Source: Eutypa lata
Taxonomy: Eukaryota > Ascomycota > Sordariomycetes > Xylariales > Diatrypaceae
Reading direction: 5' to 3'
Length of the DNA stretch: 64,000 nucleotides
Assembly (NCBI GenBank): GCA_022661535.1
Contig: JAKULF010000003.1
Span: 3,658,001 to 3,722,000, forward strand
The position numbers and the translations under genes were made by a program. This document shows positions 13,571 through 26,621 of the stretch, in pieces; positions within the stretch are counted from its first letter, which is position 1, and each line of letters begins with the position of its first letter. Under the pieces are notes generated by a model. That model searched no databases. It worked only from the letters and a program-made list of their open reading frames with translations, and had not been told where the DNA came from.

Positions 13571-16378
13571 ATCGTCGATGATAAATGACGAGATGAATCT
13601 CGCCAAAAGGTTGTTGTTATCCTAGTAGTTGTTTAGGTAGAAAAAAGAACTGGGTACGCAAAAAAAAGAAGATGTTGACAGCTTTGAGCTTGCCAATATC
13701 CTGTTCGCCTTCGGGAAAGGGGGTGGGGCTATACCAGAGGCGAAATGCAGGGAGGTACCCGTTAGCTACCCCAATCACGCCCTAGTAGATTTGACACTTA
13801 GTTAGGTAATGAGAGATGAGAAGTGTAGGAATATCTACCTACTATCCAACACCTATTATTGATATAGGTAGGACAGTAGTGAATATAAAAATTGAATGGG
13901 AATATAATAAAGGGCGCCGACTGGACTGCTGCTATTGACAAAAGGGAGAGAATGTCGGCAGATCCGCGCGTCGTCGCCGCGTAAGTACTACGCTAGGGCT
14001 GAGGTCGTCCAGTAATTCTTCCACGGTAAAGGGAGCGTTCCCCTAGTTGGGTAGCATAAAGAAGAGATAAGAAGTAATTAGACCCTAACAGAGGCCAGAA
14101 CTGGGATACACTGAATGACTAACAAACAAAATGGGATAAGATGCCTCCCAATCTAATGGAGGCAATGCATTATCAACGTAAGTATTGAATTATAACGTAC
14201 GTGGAAATGGGAACTTTTTTTATTATTTCACTTGGAAGGGCGAAGGGTAGGAACAATAAAACTTGTAGAAGATCAACGGTGGGCGGCACAGATTGCACAC
14301 TACCAAATGCTCGCCTGGCCTGTCAGTTATAATGTACCTACAAATAGAAAATACTACATACAAGTACAATACCACTTCAGTAATAGTAGATCGGGTCCGA
14401 CTTTCCCATCTGCCTGTCACCAAGATCTGCTACTCATTGGGCTGGTAGGCTGGCCCCGGCTCTCGTTCGCTTGACCCCCAGACCCCTGAACTTAGGCCTG
14501 GTCACCCGCTGCTGAAAGTTTCCAGGCGGAGGTTTATGTCCAGACTAGGGACTTATCTGGTTAGCCAGGGGTTGCATACGAGCGTACCAAGTCCGCCAGT
14601 CCATAGTTATGGGAAAAGCTAATAATCTGGAACATTTCCATATTTTGTGTTGCGCTTCAATAGTGTGGTAATTCCTGTCTTGTATGGCGGTTTCACTAAC
14701 CATTATTTATTTCATCCCTAAGTAACTTTGTTTTTGTACATTCTTTTCCTTTGAAACATGAAGTTCATTTCCCATAGAGCTGTTTAAACTTGAGCCTGTG
14801 GGCTGTAACTATTTCCCCCCACAAATGCGATGACAGCTTCAAGCTGACAGTTAGCCTTCTTTCGAGATACACCACTAACTAACGCATCTTTGGAAGATGC
14901 AAGTTCCTTACAATCAACACCTTATTCTCCACATAGTTGAACAACAAGAGTTACGTTACACAGGTACTTACATAGTAACTATTATATTCTTCACTGGTTC
15001 TGAAGAATTTCTTTCGTATTCTCGTATGCAATTATTCCGTTCTTCCCGTAGTTAAATTTCCACTGCCGCATACTAACAAATGGCCAACGTATGACTTCGT
15101 ATTATCCTAGTCAATGTCAAATCCTACTGGGTGGTAAGCAGTAATAAACAGGGGCCGCCTGAATGTCAATGACCAATAATTTTCTTCTCACTTTCTCCCC
15201 TGATTGGAGTCTACATAGTTATAATAGCAAGCTTTCCTTTCGCTCACTGGGCTGCCAAGTGTAAAGAAGGATCCCAAATTATAGGCCTGAATACTTGAAT
15301 TCGGAGTGGTGATATCTGCATAACTACCTGGTAACTATACGCACGTATAATTATGTATGTAGGTAGCGAATCTATTAGTACTTCATAGCCACGTGATCAG
15401 TCAACAAGTCATAAACGCTTGGACGCAGACAGGAGGCGTAGATAATCAGAGTGTGGCGTAATAAAAGGCTCAGCCACACATGCTTCAAAACGCTCGGACA
15501 CTTTTGAACAAATCAAAGTTATTAACCATTCTTTGCATGTAGTTAAGCTGAGAATCGTCAATGTAACTGACGACGTCGATATCATCATCACCTTCAACAC
15601 CACCTCGTTCACTTGCGATAGTAGTATCAGACTCCATCGCATTCCAATCAATACGGGTTATTATCTTCTTCTTTTAAAAGCCTTTATATTCTTATCTCAG
15701 TTTCTTAGCTGGTATTGCTGTGACTTCTCACCAGCGATTCGATTCTTTTGCTTAGCTCAGTTATTTTTTTCCCTCTTTCGCATCATGGTTTGGCGCCTAT
15801 TCCCCATCACAATCCATACAGAATTTTACTTTTCTTAGCTGTAAGTTAACTATCCTTTCAAATTTATCGCTTTGACGAATGGTATACCTCTTTATACGCT
15901 TGTTGTTGGGATGCACTTCCACTTTTATTTCCCCAATGTGCAGAGCTATGTTGGTGGTAGTGTGGCCCAAAACTGCCCCTCATTGCGAGGCGGCATAATC
16001 TGCATACCTACCTGGTTCGATTATTCCGATAAGTGCTTCCCTCGCTGGGGGGAGTGGGATAGCAGACCGGTAGTGAGTCACTGAAGTCAAGTCCCTGCGC
16101 ATTTAATGCAGTGTACTTCAGTGAAAGGACTTCTCTACAGGTTCTACAGCTACAGCTGATTTGTACCTGCTCTACTTGAAGAGGTCCCCAGCATATTCCA
16201 AGCTCGGCATTATCTTAGCCTTCTACTACACCACTTCGCTCCTTCCACATGAACTAAGTATCCAAATTCTTTCATGAGATACTAATCATACACCTTTAGA
16301 CATACTCTATTCGTTCCCCGTTTTACCACCCAACACAAATCCCTTAGACAAGCGAGGACATAGTTTACGGCTGTTAAA
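13571..16378. promoter_or_regulatory. 2.8 kb intergenic region with divergent promoters (GT15 / PAT1)
   Basis: The start codons of the mannosyltransferase (minus) and PAT1 (plus) face away from each other, so both promoters lie here. Many short ORFs exist but none shows family resemblance. The stretch just upstream of PAT1 (about 16080-16378) is pyrimidine-rich in places, as in fungal 5' leaders. A start-plus-donor pattern at 13952-13985 is discussed under rejected items. Confidence 0.45.
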
Positions 16379-18923
16379 ATGTCCTTCGCTCACAACCCGG
16401 CCGCTCCTGGCTTCAGCCAGTCTCACGATCCTTTCGCAGACCTTGCTGGTCATGATAACGATGCGGACGCTCTGAATTTCGACGATACGTATGATGGCCT
16501 TGGTGATCAACTAGACGAGACGGATGACGCTTTCAATGATGACACATTCGGAGGCGACAGTGGCCCTTCTACTGCTCCCGTTGGAAAGGATTTCGACTTC
16601 TTCGGCCAGACAGCTCAAGTAGCTGGGGCCATCGAAGAGGAGCATGTTCGCTTTCATCGCACACAACCCGCGCCGAGGTCAAACATTGCGCCATCACAAC
16701 ACTACGACACGGGGTACCCCTACCAGGCAGCTCAAAAGCCGATACGATCTGGGTATGAAAAATACAAAGACCCCGAGCCAGCTTCAGACCTTCAAATCGA
16801 CGCCTCAATATGGGGTGTTGCGCCGAAAAAGTCATCCACCCCGGCTGCCGCACCTTTCCAAGCACAGCCCGCAGCTGCCCCTCTCCCAGCCATAGGACGG
16901 AAGATGATGAGCTTGGAGGAAGTCGAAGCTGCCATGCGAGCTAGATCCAAGCCAGCAGCGGTACCAGCACATCAGCTTCAACCTCAGCCCCAGGCAGAAC
17001 CGGTTTTCAGCACGCCCGAACCCCAACTACCTCCTCAGCCTGTCCAGTATCCTCATCAAGAGAGCGCTGACTACCGACAGTCTCCGGGATTCCAGCCCAG
17101 TGATGCTTACCGAAATGCCCAGGGTGGTCCACACGGACACCCGGTCACCATCCTCCAGCGCCCGTCGAGAGATACCCCACCTATCGGTCCTGGCACGGCC
17201 AGCCCTATGCCTCAACAGCAGCATGTTACTCCCGTAGTTGCGCCGACTCAGATTTTACAGAACCCCAATCGCGCGTCTGGAGATGGCGCCAGGGCGGGAA
17301 TACCAGTCCACTCAGCCCATCGATCCCAGGACTCATTCTCGCGACGGTCTCAGGTGATGAATCAGCAGCCGCCTCAACTACCTCAATTATCAGAAGAAGA
17401 CAAGGCTGCATACCTCGAAGCTGAGGCGAGACGCGCCAAGCGTAACCACAAGATTTTTGTTTTGTCGAAGGATAATGGATTAATGACTCCGCAAGACAAG
17501 AGTTTCATTACCAGGATCCAACTTCAGCAACTTGTCACGGCGATTGGCGACCCGAGTGAGCATGACACTGATGCTGTTCTGGCCGAGGACTTCTACTATC
17601 AAGTCCTAAGCTCGCTTAGAGTGGGACAGCGACCTCACCCAAACCAGCCCCTCAACAATTTTGCCCAAACCTACCTATACCAGACAGGTAGTCGACATGC
17701 TGGCTTGCGACGACACGGACGAGGACCGGAGAACCACATGCAACGGATGGAGCAACAGGTTCAGCGTGCTGTCGAGGCAGCGAAGAATAAGCCCAAGAAT
17801 AAGCAACTTGTCATCGAGGGTAGTCTTGGCAAGATCTCTTTCAGCAATACCAAAACGCCAAAGCCTCTCCTGAACCTTAAGCGCACCGAGAGTGGAACAG
17901 ATGCCAATCGCCCCAGCAGTTCTCACCGCCCTCCGACAGTGGCTAAGACCACTGACAAGAAGGCGACTCTGAAGAACATTGAGAGCGTTTATCAGGCTCT
18001 AATGAAGATGGAAGACCTTACGCGCAAGATGCCTCCAGCACCTCCACCCAATGGTAACCCGAGCCAGGAATTCGTTGAGCGCCAGGCTGAGTTGCAGACT
18101 CTCAATGAGCGTCTATGGGATGACCTGAAGGTCCACGAGCCTATTGGGGCTACTGTGGTGCACCCCTTCATTGCCTTCTTATCTTACCCGAAGGGCAAGA
18201 AAGCGATCCCGCGCGTTTTCCGTTTCCTTACTCATGAGCAACGCACCACTATCCTGACCATCATTGTCATTCATCTCGATCAGCTTGATGTCGTCCGAGA
18301 CACTCAAGTTCATACCGGAGAACAGATCCCTCTCAATGCCGCCGCTCGTGAAAGCATCGAACTATTCACCATGGCGGTTACCCCAAGTCTGTTGCAGGTG
18401 TTGATCGACTCAGAACTCCCTATCATTACAGCCGTTCTCGGTCTCATGGTTCAAAACCTCAGTATTGACAAGGTTGCGCGGACCCGGGTTGGAATCTCGA
18501 TGTTCACCATGATTCTCAGCCGCGCTGAGCTCATAAAGCAGACTCTGACAAGCAGTGACCCTACTTGGCAGCAATGGTGTGTAGTAATATTTATCCTAAC
18601 CTGAAAGAGCTGCTAACTAACACTTTTATTACAGGACCGCTACTTTCAACCACTTTTTCAACGCTCTGGAGGGAACCTTACCCAGCATCTTCCCTGGCAC
18701 GGTAACTTCAGGAGAAGACATATACGTGTGGCAATTCCTTGCAACCCTCAGCGTCCACGCAAACCCTCAAGAACAGCAGCGTCTGGTGCTTGCTGTGAAG
18801 GACCGTGTCATGGATACTGTTAGTATCGCGAAGACTTTGCCGGCTGATATGGCAAAGGAACGTCTCGACAGTGTCAACCTTTTCATGGTGGCCATTGGCC
18901 TAGATGTTGAACTGCTGAAATAG
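16379..18923 (+). CDS. PAT1: mRNA decapping activator PAT1 (topoisomerase II-associated protein homologue)
   Basis: Scaffold of cytoplasmic mRNA decay: the family links the Lsm1-7 ring, the helicase Dhh1 and Dcp1-Dcp2 in P bodies and represses translation. Two exons, 16379-18576 and 18635-18923, joined across a 58-base intron (GTGTGT..ACAG, CTAAC branch) that completes a TGG codon; 828 residues. N-terminus MSFAHNPAAPGFSQ and an acidic stretch (DQLDETDDAFNDDTFGG) precede a conserved DASIWGV segment near residue 140, a Pro/Gln-rich disordered region (about 160-340), the central SLRVGQRPHPNQPLNNFAQT region, and a helical C-terminal domain from about residue 540 with RVFRFLTHEQ, GLMVQNLSIDKVARTRVG and the C-terminal DSVNLFMVAIGLDVELLK. 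Expected length for a fungal PAT1 is about 800, so the gene is complete. Confidence 0.95.
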
Positions 18924-19587
18924 ACTACAATAAAGGAAGACGTCTTTTTAAGCAACATTCGATCACGGTTAGACTACTCACGGTATTCCGAGTTATCGGA
19001 TGAAAAGAAAAACTGCAGTGAGGACTCCCAGCAGGGACAGTCGGTCTCACAAGCAGTACAGACTTAAGAGCAGATCCGAGGCCTGCTATTGCTAGTTACG
19101 AGCTCAATCGGTTTTAAGAAACGGGCACGATGTATAACGACTTTCACAAGTGCTCAAGAAAAATGGCTCCCCAGTTGATTGAAGGTGGCATCTGGAAAAC
19201 AAATTACACCTTCTGAATCTTGGTCTGGACCTACATTTGAGACTAGGTAGGGAGGGAGCAATAGGCAGTGTAGTATACATACATTCATGGTTGCAAAAAG
19301 AAGAAGAAGCTGGACGTGGAAACGTCCCCGAATGTACCTCCAGAAATTAGACAGATGATGAATAAAGAAACCCTTGCTGTGAAAAGTCCCCTTTTCTTCT
19401 TTTTTATGTTCCGCCGTTACGCCTGCCGACCTATGTGTGTATGGATGCAAGAACGCCAGAACCAATGCGATGCGATGTTCTAGATCTAAGCTAGAGATCT
19501 CTCTCCCTCCCTCCCTCGTTCTCTCCCTCTCATGCAATGATGGATAGATAGACAACTAGGTAGTATTGTTGACCCCTTCATTCACAT
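18924..19587. other. Convergent 3' intergenic region (PAT1 / RPC5)
   Basis: PAT1 (plus) and the Pol III subunit gene (minus) end toward each other. The only ORF longer than 100 codons (19154-19555, minus) lacks any recognisable domain and contains a CT-rich repeat (TCCCTCCC) at about 19500-19530; judged UTR sequence. Confidence 0.4.
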
Positions 19588-21185
19588 TCAGTCGATCTCC
19601 ATCGCGGTGCCCTTGAAAGCGACCGACTTGCCCTTGCCTCCCGCCCTCTTCGTAGCAGGCGCTGCTGCAGTCGTAGCCGTAGCTGTAGCCGTAGCTTTTC
19701 CCTTGCCCTTAGCACCACCGGCAGCGGCGCTCTCATCCTTCTTTGCCTCATCAGCAGCAACGGCACCCGGCTGCCTCGCCGCCACCACATCCACATCCCC
19801 ATCGCCCTCCGGGCCCTCCCCAACCCTCCCACTAACGGCGCGCAAGAACTCGTTCTCGGACCAACGGCCCGCCAACCGCGTAGCCTCCCTCTCGAGCTTT
19901 TCTCTTTCTTCGTTTTTGTTGCTGTTGTCGTCGGCGGCTCCCGCTTTGCCCTTGCCTTTACTACTATCCTTTGCCATAGCACTAGTAGTGGTAGTGGCGG
20001 TGGTGGTGATGTTACCGGGAGGACCCTTGTACAACAAGTGGTTACTGAACATGTCCCACGCGCGATCGCTCGTGTCGTGCTCGTACCGCAGTCGGCTCCA
20101 CGGCTCCGTCTGCACCGCGCGCAGGCGGTCCGTCATCGTCTCCTGCGCAATCTCGTTCGTCGAGGCGCTCTTGATCGTCATCGTGATGGCGCGGGGTGCC
20201 GCACCACCACCAGCGCCGCCGGAGGATCCCGCCGCCGCGCCATCTTTTCCGCCTTGTCCTGCTGCTGCTGCTGCTGCGCCACTGGAGGATGATGGCGCTG
20301 CCGCCGCAGAGGCTCCCGCCTCGCGTGGTCTGGATAGCCGCTCCTGCTCCGCGAAGGCGTCGAGGTGGTGGAGTTGTGGCCGTAGGTGGATTAGCGACGT
20401 CGCGGGGGTTAGGTGCAGTTGATCTGGAGTAGGTTCAGTGGTGTTAGTTTTTTTGCTGATTCTTCTTCTTCTTCTTCTTCCTCCTTCACTTCCCATGCAT
20501 TCATCATACACCACCACAAATCAGTGCAGTTCAATTGCCAAATAAATAAATAAAACTCACCTCCCTGAAACACCCCCACCATCCAACGACAATTGCTCTC
20601 CGCCTCCAGAGGATACTGCCCGCCGAGCGTCTGCGTCCTCAGGACCTTGTCCTGGCGCACCGCCTCGCTCCAATCGGCCAGCATGTCCATATCCATATCC
20701 TCCTCATTAAAGCCGCCGCCTCTCCTTCCACCTCCACCAGCCTTCCCGCCACCACCACCACCACCGCCCCGCCCCGCAGGAACGCCAACGCCAAACCCGC
20801 CCGCGAGCCCAAGACTCCCGCCGTTCTTGGCCGCCACGGACCGCTGCAGCGCGCTGCCCCAGCGCAGGCCCTTCTCGCGGTCGTAGTCGGCGTGCGAGTG
20901 CGACACCGGCACGTCCACCTCTACCATCCCGGTGCGCGGCTTCAGGCGTACCTCCGAGACGTTGAGGTCGGTTCGCTGCTGTCCGTCCGAGAGAGTAGAC
21001 AGCTTTCGGTTCGGTTGCTGCAGGATGAGGAGCTGGTGCGAGGTCGGGAGGGTCGGGTTCGTGTAGACGTTGTAGCTTGCGATGATGGGGTCTGGGTCGG
21101 AGTCGTCTATTGTTGTGGTTGTGTTGGTGGGGGGGATCGCTTCCGTTGCCGTCCCGGAGGACTGCGTTGCGGAGTCTTCTTCCAT
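19588..21185 (-). CDS. DNA-directed RNA polymerase III subunit RPC5 (C37 homologue, Sin-like)
   Basis: Subunit of the TFIIF-like C37/C53 subcomplex of RNA polymerase III, which acts in open-complex formation, termination and reinitiation at tRNA and 5S genes. Two exons: 21185-20561 and 20423-19588, with a 137-base intron (GTGAGT..CCAG) joining GVFQG to DQLHLTPATSLIHLRPQLHH; 486 residues. The Sin-like/RPC5 N-terminal pattern is visible: DPIIASYNVYTNP, LLILQQPNR, VRLKPRTGMVEVDVPV, and WSEAVRQDKVLRTQTLGGQ. Lineage-specific expansions are a Gly-rich run near residues 140-165, an Ala/Ser/Gly-rich run after the intron and a Lys/Ala-rich tail (GKGKATATAT). ATG 21185 has no competitor upstream in frame. 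A long ORF on the opposite strand (19607-20422) is a GC-composition shadow. Confidence 0.88.
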
Positions 21186-23388
21186 GGTTTTTATGGCCCT
21201 CTAGGTCTTTCTGGGGGTGTTTTGCCTGTGATATATATTCGTTACGGATGAGAAGAATGTGAATTGACTGTGCCAGATCTTATAAGCAGACCCTATTATA
21301 AACTGGTGAGTCAAGTTAGGTAGGTATGATAGTCGATAGAGCTGCGACATGCGAATTGAAAATTTAGCGGGGCAACAAGCTTATCGCTATCTAGACAGGT
21401 ACCCAGGTACATGTACGTAGAACAACGACGAGGGGCTTATCAACATTGAAGGTACATAAAAGTATTGTACCTACATACGTATATGTAGCTTTTGCCTTCG
21501 ATTATGTCATTGACGGTAATGACCCTCCCTCGGGAGGGCTAAAAATGCAGTGAACCATTATCAACTTCAATGCATTTCGAATTCATTAAGTCTTTGAATG
21601 CTTAATTAAGTTTTGAATAAATCTTTAAAAATTCATAAGTTAGTAACAACATAAGCGATAAATATAAAACTTGACATATAACTAAGGAAATTTCAAAATT
21701 ATTTTAATATAGGCCTTAAATTTATAATATCAAAATTCACGAAGGTTTTTTTTTTCTTTCTTTTTTTTCCAAGTTGTTTCATATAATGAATTTGTATAAA
21801 GCATCCAGAAAGTAAGAGTATCCAGAAAGGGGGTCTTGCATGGTAATAATAGCATCGATAAGTTGTACCATTTTTACATCAACATTGAGGAGAAAGGGAA
21901 GAGTTCAGTCATTGTATTAAGGACGTACTACAGCTCCCAGATAATTACTACAAATAATTCAGGACACTATTTCGTCTTCATCTTGACATGGTGGATCTGG
22001 CAGCCTACGCTCATGCTCGATTTTAAAGATCTTTTACAGATGGTTTCCCGGCTACTAAGATTTAGAAGGTTTAATTTGCAAACCGGATATTAACTCTTGC
22101 CACAAATACTAGACACCAGTGGAGGAATCGTTTTCAAAGTCTTGTCATTGGCATGTAAACTGTTGCTGTTTGTATTCTCTGGGGTGATCTTACAAGGGAC
22201 TTAAAGGTCAAAGTGACACCGCGTCATAAAAAGGCAGGCTAAGTTAAATAACATTATAATGCTTGATGTATGATATGCTATGGAGCTATAAATAAGAAGA
22301 GTAAATAAACCCTTGTCTATATTACCCATCTGGTTTCAATTTATTACATTTGATAATGCTTTAACAATTTGTGATGGGTTACGCTAAAGTATAAACTAGT
22401 TGCTATACATGGCGGTGCATAAAGGCTATAATAACTTATGCAAATATATTGAAACAGTTAGCATTGGACTATTATATCATTGAATACATACTTCTTGGTG
22501 TCTAACCCAGAAGATAGCATTTCTATTCCTCGCCCAAAAAGGGGGGGAGAGGGGAAGGAGGGAAGGGAAGGGGGGGGAAACAAAAAAAAGAACATACAAC
22601 ACCAGGGATTCGCTGGTCGTCACCGACCCAACTACTAATCCGGCGCTATCTGGCTTATCTAGGGGAGAGCGGACGGGATCCCGAGTTTTCCAGATGCTAT
22701 GGTCGTATGTGGTGGTAGAGGTTACTGTTTCGTCTTATATATCCAGCACTCTGTGTAGGTGGTATGCATGACAGACCACCAAATCAAGATATGAGTCTGT
22801 GTCCCGATGTAGATACATTCTACCAAGGCCAACTAACTACTAATTTACTTATGCAACAAAATTGACCGGAGGACTCGACGAAGAAGGTTGACAATAGTTG
22901 AGTTCGTATTTGTTCGCTAGTCGACAGCCAAGTTTAGAATTACTCGGACTTGGGAGTTACCTAACTACTCCAAATTAGGATTCTGTTCATAGGTTTCATA
23001 CAGCAATCTGCTACTAGTATATGCTATATGGCAGATATATCCGTGGGGTAAAAGGAGGCTGAGACAGGAAGGCTTTCCAGAAGTCATCTGTACTTTGTAT
23101 GGCCCATACCCCATACCTGAGTACTTGGAACTGTATCAGATTCTTCTCAGACTGCATTACATGTTCTACTCGAGTAATTTAAAAAAAAAAAAATAAAAAA
23201 AAACCATTATGGGCTACTTATATTAACTCAAGGCGTCCGACTAGAACATGAGTGTGTAGACCGTAATATGAAACAACTTTTATTTCGGCTTCCCTTGCCC
23301 TTTACCCTCTTCTGGTTCTGGTTCCATATACCAACTAACTCCAGATTCGACAATTGACACCATCATTAACCCCTAATAGGGGCGATGC
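21186..23388. other. 2.2 kb intergenic region with AT-rich patch and purine tract
   Basis: Contains the RPC5 promoter at its left edge. About 21590-21790 is AT-rich but retains normal CpA/TpG, unlike the 1-7205 block. A purine tract of G and A runs at about 22540-22590, and an A-rich run lies at about 23180-23200. The longest ORF (21836-22093) has no recognisable similarity. The right end is the 3' flank of the His-rich gene. Confidence 0.45.
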
Positions 23389-24039
23389 TCACTTTTTGCC
23401 AGATGACTTTTTCTGGCCACTTGCCCGAGCATCAGTACTGGAACCGTGACCTCTGTGGTCACGGCTCTTTGTGTCCCGACTTTTACGATCATGATCCTTG
23501 TGGTCGCTACTTTTGTGGCCATGACTCTTGTGGCCATGACGTTTGTGATCTTGCCCCTTGTGCTTGTGGCTTTTGTGTTCATGGCTTTTGTGCTCGTGAC
23601 CTGTGTGATGTTGACGTTCATAGCTATAGCCATCATCATCAAAACCCTCATAATCGTAGTCCCCATGGTGGTTACCGTGATCTTCCGCCACCGTGGTATC
23701 TCCGGACCCCTGGGTTGCAGTAGACGGAGTTAAGTATGCAGGGTCTGGCTGGTTACAGTAATCGTCTTGGGTCATCGGAACCCCTCCAAAGAGGGCGGGC
23801 GGCCCTTCAAAATCTTGAACTTCCACCCAATACTCGGTTCGGCTTTTTGAACTATAATCAGGCGTAGCTTGTCCCTGGTCTGTATAGGTATGTTCGTCCC
23901 TGGAGGCAGCGACTTGGGACGATTCAGGCCTTGTCTCATCATGGCTAGAATGCTCTGACCTATCGTAAGTATGTATTATCATATACTGAATAAGCAAAAA
24001 CGTACTTTCGGAGCTGTATTGGTTCTTTCCCGGAGGCAT
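23389..24039 (-). CDS. Hypothetical His/Lys/Ser/Asp-rich repeat protein
   Basis: A 216-residue reading frame when started at the ATG at 24037-24039 (MPPGKNQYSSES); the frame stays open to another Met at 24093. I do not recognise a family. The middle part is acidic and Tyr-containing (SRTEYWVEVQDFEGPPALFG, QDDYCNQPDPAYLTP), and the C-terminal third is a run of short HKSHxHKSH / DHKxHGHKS units over about 23400-23610, ending in SSGKK. No signal peptide or membrane segment. An AT-rich stretch with GTACGT..GATAG at about 23959-24006 resembles a short intron, but removing it shifts the frame, so I left it in. The His/Lys/Asp-rich tail could bind metal or nucleic acid, which is only a guess. Codon-level reality is supported by length and lack of stops, not by homology. 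Confidence 0.5.
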   Translation of the reverse strand: MPPGKNQYSSESTFLLIQYMIIHTYDRSEHSSHDETRPESSQVAASRDEHTYTDQGQATPDYSSKSRTEYWVEVQDFEGPPALFGGVPMTQDDYCNQPDPAYLTPSTATQGSGDTTVAEDHGNHHGDYDYEGFDDDGYSYERQHHTGHEHKSHEHKSHKHKGQDHKRHGHKSHGHKSSDHKDHDRKSRDTKSRDHRGHGSSTDARASGQKKSSGKK

Positions 24040-24093
24040 TATTGCTGATTCTGATGCTGACTGAAAGTAATGTATTATCTTGGCTATCGTCAA

Positions 24094-26621
24094 ATAGCAT
24101 GGATGAGTCTGCTATTTACATCGGGTTTAGAACATAACTGCGGAGATAGCTAGAAGTGCGGAAACGATCTTTTATAGAGTCCAATACATGCCAAAGTGCT
24201 CTGCAATAATAATACTTCGAGTTGGTATTCAGATTCCACCTGGGTTTACCAACATAGTACAACCAGCGTCGTCACAAGGCGACAAAATACAACATAACCA
24301 CATCGAACTATAACCCCCCTGAGCGGGATGCTGCATATACTGTTTTTAAGGCATCCATGGAGATATAGAACCGTTCCGCGGTTCCAATTTCAACAAGTGT
24401 CTGGTGGACTTGAAGGCTCGGGTCATCCATTCCACACGATGCACGTTTCCTATTCGATAATACCGGCTATTATCCGACCATTCTGACTGGAGGGAAGCGC
24501 TGTAGTATATGTACCTTCGTTACCTAGTTTTGGCGGTCTCAGTCTACCCATCAGCAGCGACAGAAACTAGACTAAGTGCTAGGGCTCCTAGGAGTCCGTA
24601 TGTAGATACTACAAGGTTGTGAACACAGACATATACATAGATGATTTAATGAATCCGTACTATTTGACAAACATTAGATTCATTCATCACTACTGCCTAC
24701 AATGGAGAAGAAGCCGAGAGCAAGAGTTTGCGGTTTAACACAACGCTGTGTTATCGTTGGCTTTCTTAGCTCGAATCTGCATATCATTTGAAAAAATCAG
24801 AATTCAACCAATGGTTCAGTGAGTACTGCAATGATGTTTTCTGACCGAGACCACGATCGTGGCACACAGCGTTAATAATTAGTTGGTAATCAATATACAT
24901 GTTGCCTAACTTGTAGATATTGCCAACTGTAGCGGTGAGGCCCAAGAGCTCATCGCCTCGGCGAGCACTCTAAATGATATCCGCTCAGTTACGAGTACCC
25001 GTGGGGGCCGATCACGGCCCGATCGATGCCAACGCCGTTATCTACCTGGAACGACGTGTTCATGCGGGTTCCCGCATCTTCAGCTGGGTGATGAGCCAGA
25101 ATATTGGACAAATATACCCTCTGAGGACTAGCTCTACGAGGTTGTCTTCCCATCGCTTCTTGCGTCGTAGTCTCGTCGGATCATGTGTGCCCCCACATGA
25201 CAAACCTGGAGACCTCCACTGTTTTACAAGGACCATATGTGAAATCTCCGAGACAGCGGGTAAAGGAGAGCCACATGACGCTCTCGTGCTACATAGGTGG
25301 TGGCTGCATGATCTCTGCGGCTGGCTGCACAAGCCAAGCCGATTTCATATGCCCTTTGCCTACTACGATTTGACACATCACAAAGTCACCGATCATGGGT
25401 CACATATCTCTCCGAAGCCTGTCTGGCGTCTATTACTCTATTGGGCTATCGGAAGCTGGTGGTCATGATCCTTGTAGGTAGTTCTAATCATGTTGATATA
25501 ATCGATTAATAACAATATTTGTCCGGTAGCTATATGGAGCAGAACGGGAATCCTTCACATCTATCCGAGAACTCTATAGGTGACAGCAATGTATCGCCAA
25601 TAGGGGATCGGAGCACGTTCCTGACATCGAATGCATGACACTCATGATCTTTAACTACTCCTTGCGTCTAGTGGATATACTCTACCCAATGCTTACCCCT
25701 ATTAACAAGGATTGCGTTTTCCCCGATATCATTGCAAATAGATATGTACATATGTATGTTTTAAGCTTTATCGCTTGATAATGACCAGGCTACTGATCGC
25801 AGAACCTTTCCTGTAACCGAGAGCTAACAATTGCATAGCTCAAGATCATATATGTACGAGCAAGATGCACCTAACCGCTCTACTTGAACCTTTCCAGAAC
25901 AACGTGGCATTTTCTGCCATCTCGCGAGCACTAGTCGGCAAGCAAGAAAGACTCGAAAGGATTTTGTTGGCGGGTCACGACATATGCAAGGAACCCCTGG
26001 ATGGGCTCATCGTGCCGCTTCGGTCGGCATCTCGTGTCGGCTATAGTGCCACATCACCCACGGCATCATTACTTTCTCGGGAGGTGTACCAGTGGCCATA
26101 GGGGCTATTCCAATCCCGGAGAGGGCTCCTAAACCCGCTGACGTCTGGTGGAGTACGAAAGGCGCAAAGAGTTGCCGTGGGACATTTTACTCTAAACATA
26201 CCGGGACGCACCAGTTTCACAATCGTACCTGAGGTCGGGACTATCTAAGCAATTCGTCATACAACTCAAATACATGCAAACCCAGATTCCACGGTTAATT
26301 AGCCCTATCAATAGGACATTTCACAAACGAGTAATCAACTTGATCTAGATCATCGAGAGCTATTCTGCTACGATGTAAATAGGTCTTATGGTCTATCTGG
26401 GAACTCGGGCTATTAATTGCATTTACGGGTAACGGCTCACAGAGACCAATATAATCGACTCAAGAAAGGGTACACATAAATCTCACCATCAAATATAAAG
26501 CTAATTATAAAGATCTGTAGGTTATTATTGATTGTCCAGTCATCACTACACAAATCCCGGGTAATGAACATGCTTCCATTTCATTTTGTTTCTATCAATA
26601 TACCGCATTAATTGTCACGTA
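24094..26621. pseudogene. Gene-poor region with coding-like, frame-broken segments
   Basis: No intact gene is supported. Two stretches look like decayed coding sequence on the plus strand: 24925-25480, where protein-like text changes frame several times and meets stops (for instance a frame containing YEYPWGPITARSMPTPLSTW near 24978-25040 and another ending in SMTLSCYIGGGC-like text near 25270-25310), and 26060-26215, with HGIITFSGGVPVAIGAIPIP. I could not name the parent family. They lie downstream of the NCS1 permease, so an extra catabolic enzyme of that cluster is one possibility, purely by position. The rest, including 26216-26621, holds nothing recognised. Confidence 0.3.

Noticed and set aside
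13952..14210. Start-plus-donor pattern (ATGTCGGCAGATCC..GTAAGT, then ATGCCTCCC..GTAAGT near 14140-14200)
   Set aside because: Two exon-like pieces each end in a GTAAGT donor, but no acceptor joins them in phase and no downstream exon was found; possibly a relic or chance.
19607..20422. 271-codon plus-strand ORF opposite RPC5
   Set aside because: Hydrophobic Ala/Leu/Pro-rich readout of the reverse complement of Ala/Gly/Lys repeats; the minus frame joins in phase across its intron to RPC5 text.
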